Assembly: GCA_031262625.1 (NCBI GenBank)
Contig: JAISHJ010000037.1
Location: 1-6,851 of the forward strand
Length of the DNA stretch: 6,851 nucleotides
Reading direction: 5' to 3'
Origin: Ruminococcus sp.
Lineage (GTDB): Bacteria > Bacillota > Clostridia > Oscillospirales > Ruminococcaceae
The notes under the pieces were generated by a model. It was not told where the DNA came from and ran no database searches. It worked only from the letters and a program-made list of their open reading frames with translations. Each line of letters opens with the position of its first letter. Position 1 is the stretch's first letter. Below are positions 6,820 through 6,851 of this stretch, one piece after another. The translations under genes and the position numbers were made by a program.

Positions 6820-6851
6820 AATTCCTTATGGGCTCTGCCCAAAGTAAACGC
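6820..6851 (-). other. Leader region of the GH2 gene at window edge
   Basis: These 32 bases hold the AAGGA ribosome binding site (6823-6827) and, just upstream, a short GGGC-AGA-GCCC palindrome (6830-6840). The hairpin would have only 4 pairs. The promoter, or a further upstream operon gene, lies outside the window. Confidence 0.5.

Noticed and set aside
6830..6840. GGGC-AGA-GCCC palindrome upstream of GH2 as operator or terminator
   Set aside because: Four pairs with a 3-base loop and no T-run is too little for a terminator, and a single short palindrome at the window edge cannot support an operator call.

Overview
The window holds six protein genes in three transcription units and no RNA genes, CRISPR arrays or insertion sequences that I can see. 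Composition is mid-GC in most of the window. The lipoprotein signal (LFSAC), the carbohydrate-binding ABC lipoprotein of a type common in gut Clostridia and some Treponema, the small stand-alone SCP2 protein and the cytoplasmic glycoside hydrolase suggest an anaerobic, carbohydrate-using gut bacterium. I cannot decide between class Clostridia (Oscillospirales-like) and a treponeme from this sequence alone.

Left part, minus strand (1-1967): a likely 5'-methylthioadenosine/S-adenosylhomocysteine deaminase (mtaD) is followed after 2 bases by a 65-residue unknown protein. That gene overlaps the TTG start of a zeta-toxin-like P-loop kinase, which runs off the left edge. The last two genes look like a toxin-antitoxin-type pair, with lower GC than mtaD, read from the mtaD transcript. 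The pair's function is inferred from arrangement and the kinase fold, not proven.

Middle (1968-3597): a 154-base AT-rich intergenic region separates mtaD from a divergent plus-strand gene for a 456-residue solute-binding lipoprotein of a sugar ABC importer. No permease or ATPase gene follows it. A long hairpin with T-runs on both sides (3517-3570) ends this gene and also the convergent operon from the right.

Right part, minus strand (3598-6819): a complete 953-residue glycoside hydrolase family 2 enzyme with no export signal, with both catalytic glutamates in place, is followed after 24 bases by a 111-residue SCP2 (sterol carrier protein 2-like) protein. A plausible joint theme with the binding protein is uptake of glycosides and their intracellular hydrolysis. 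The GH2/SCP2 pairing is the less expected part and raises the possibility of a lipid-like or hydrophobic aglycone, which is speculation.
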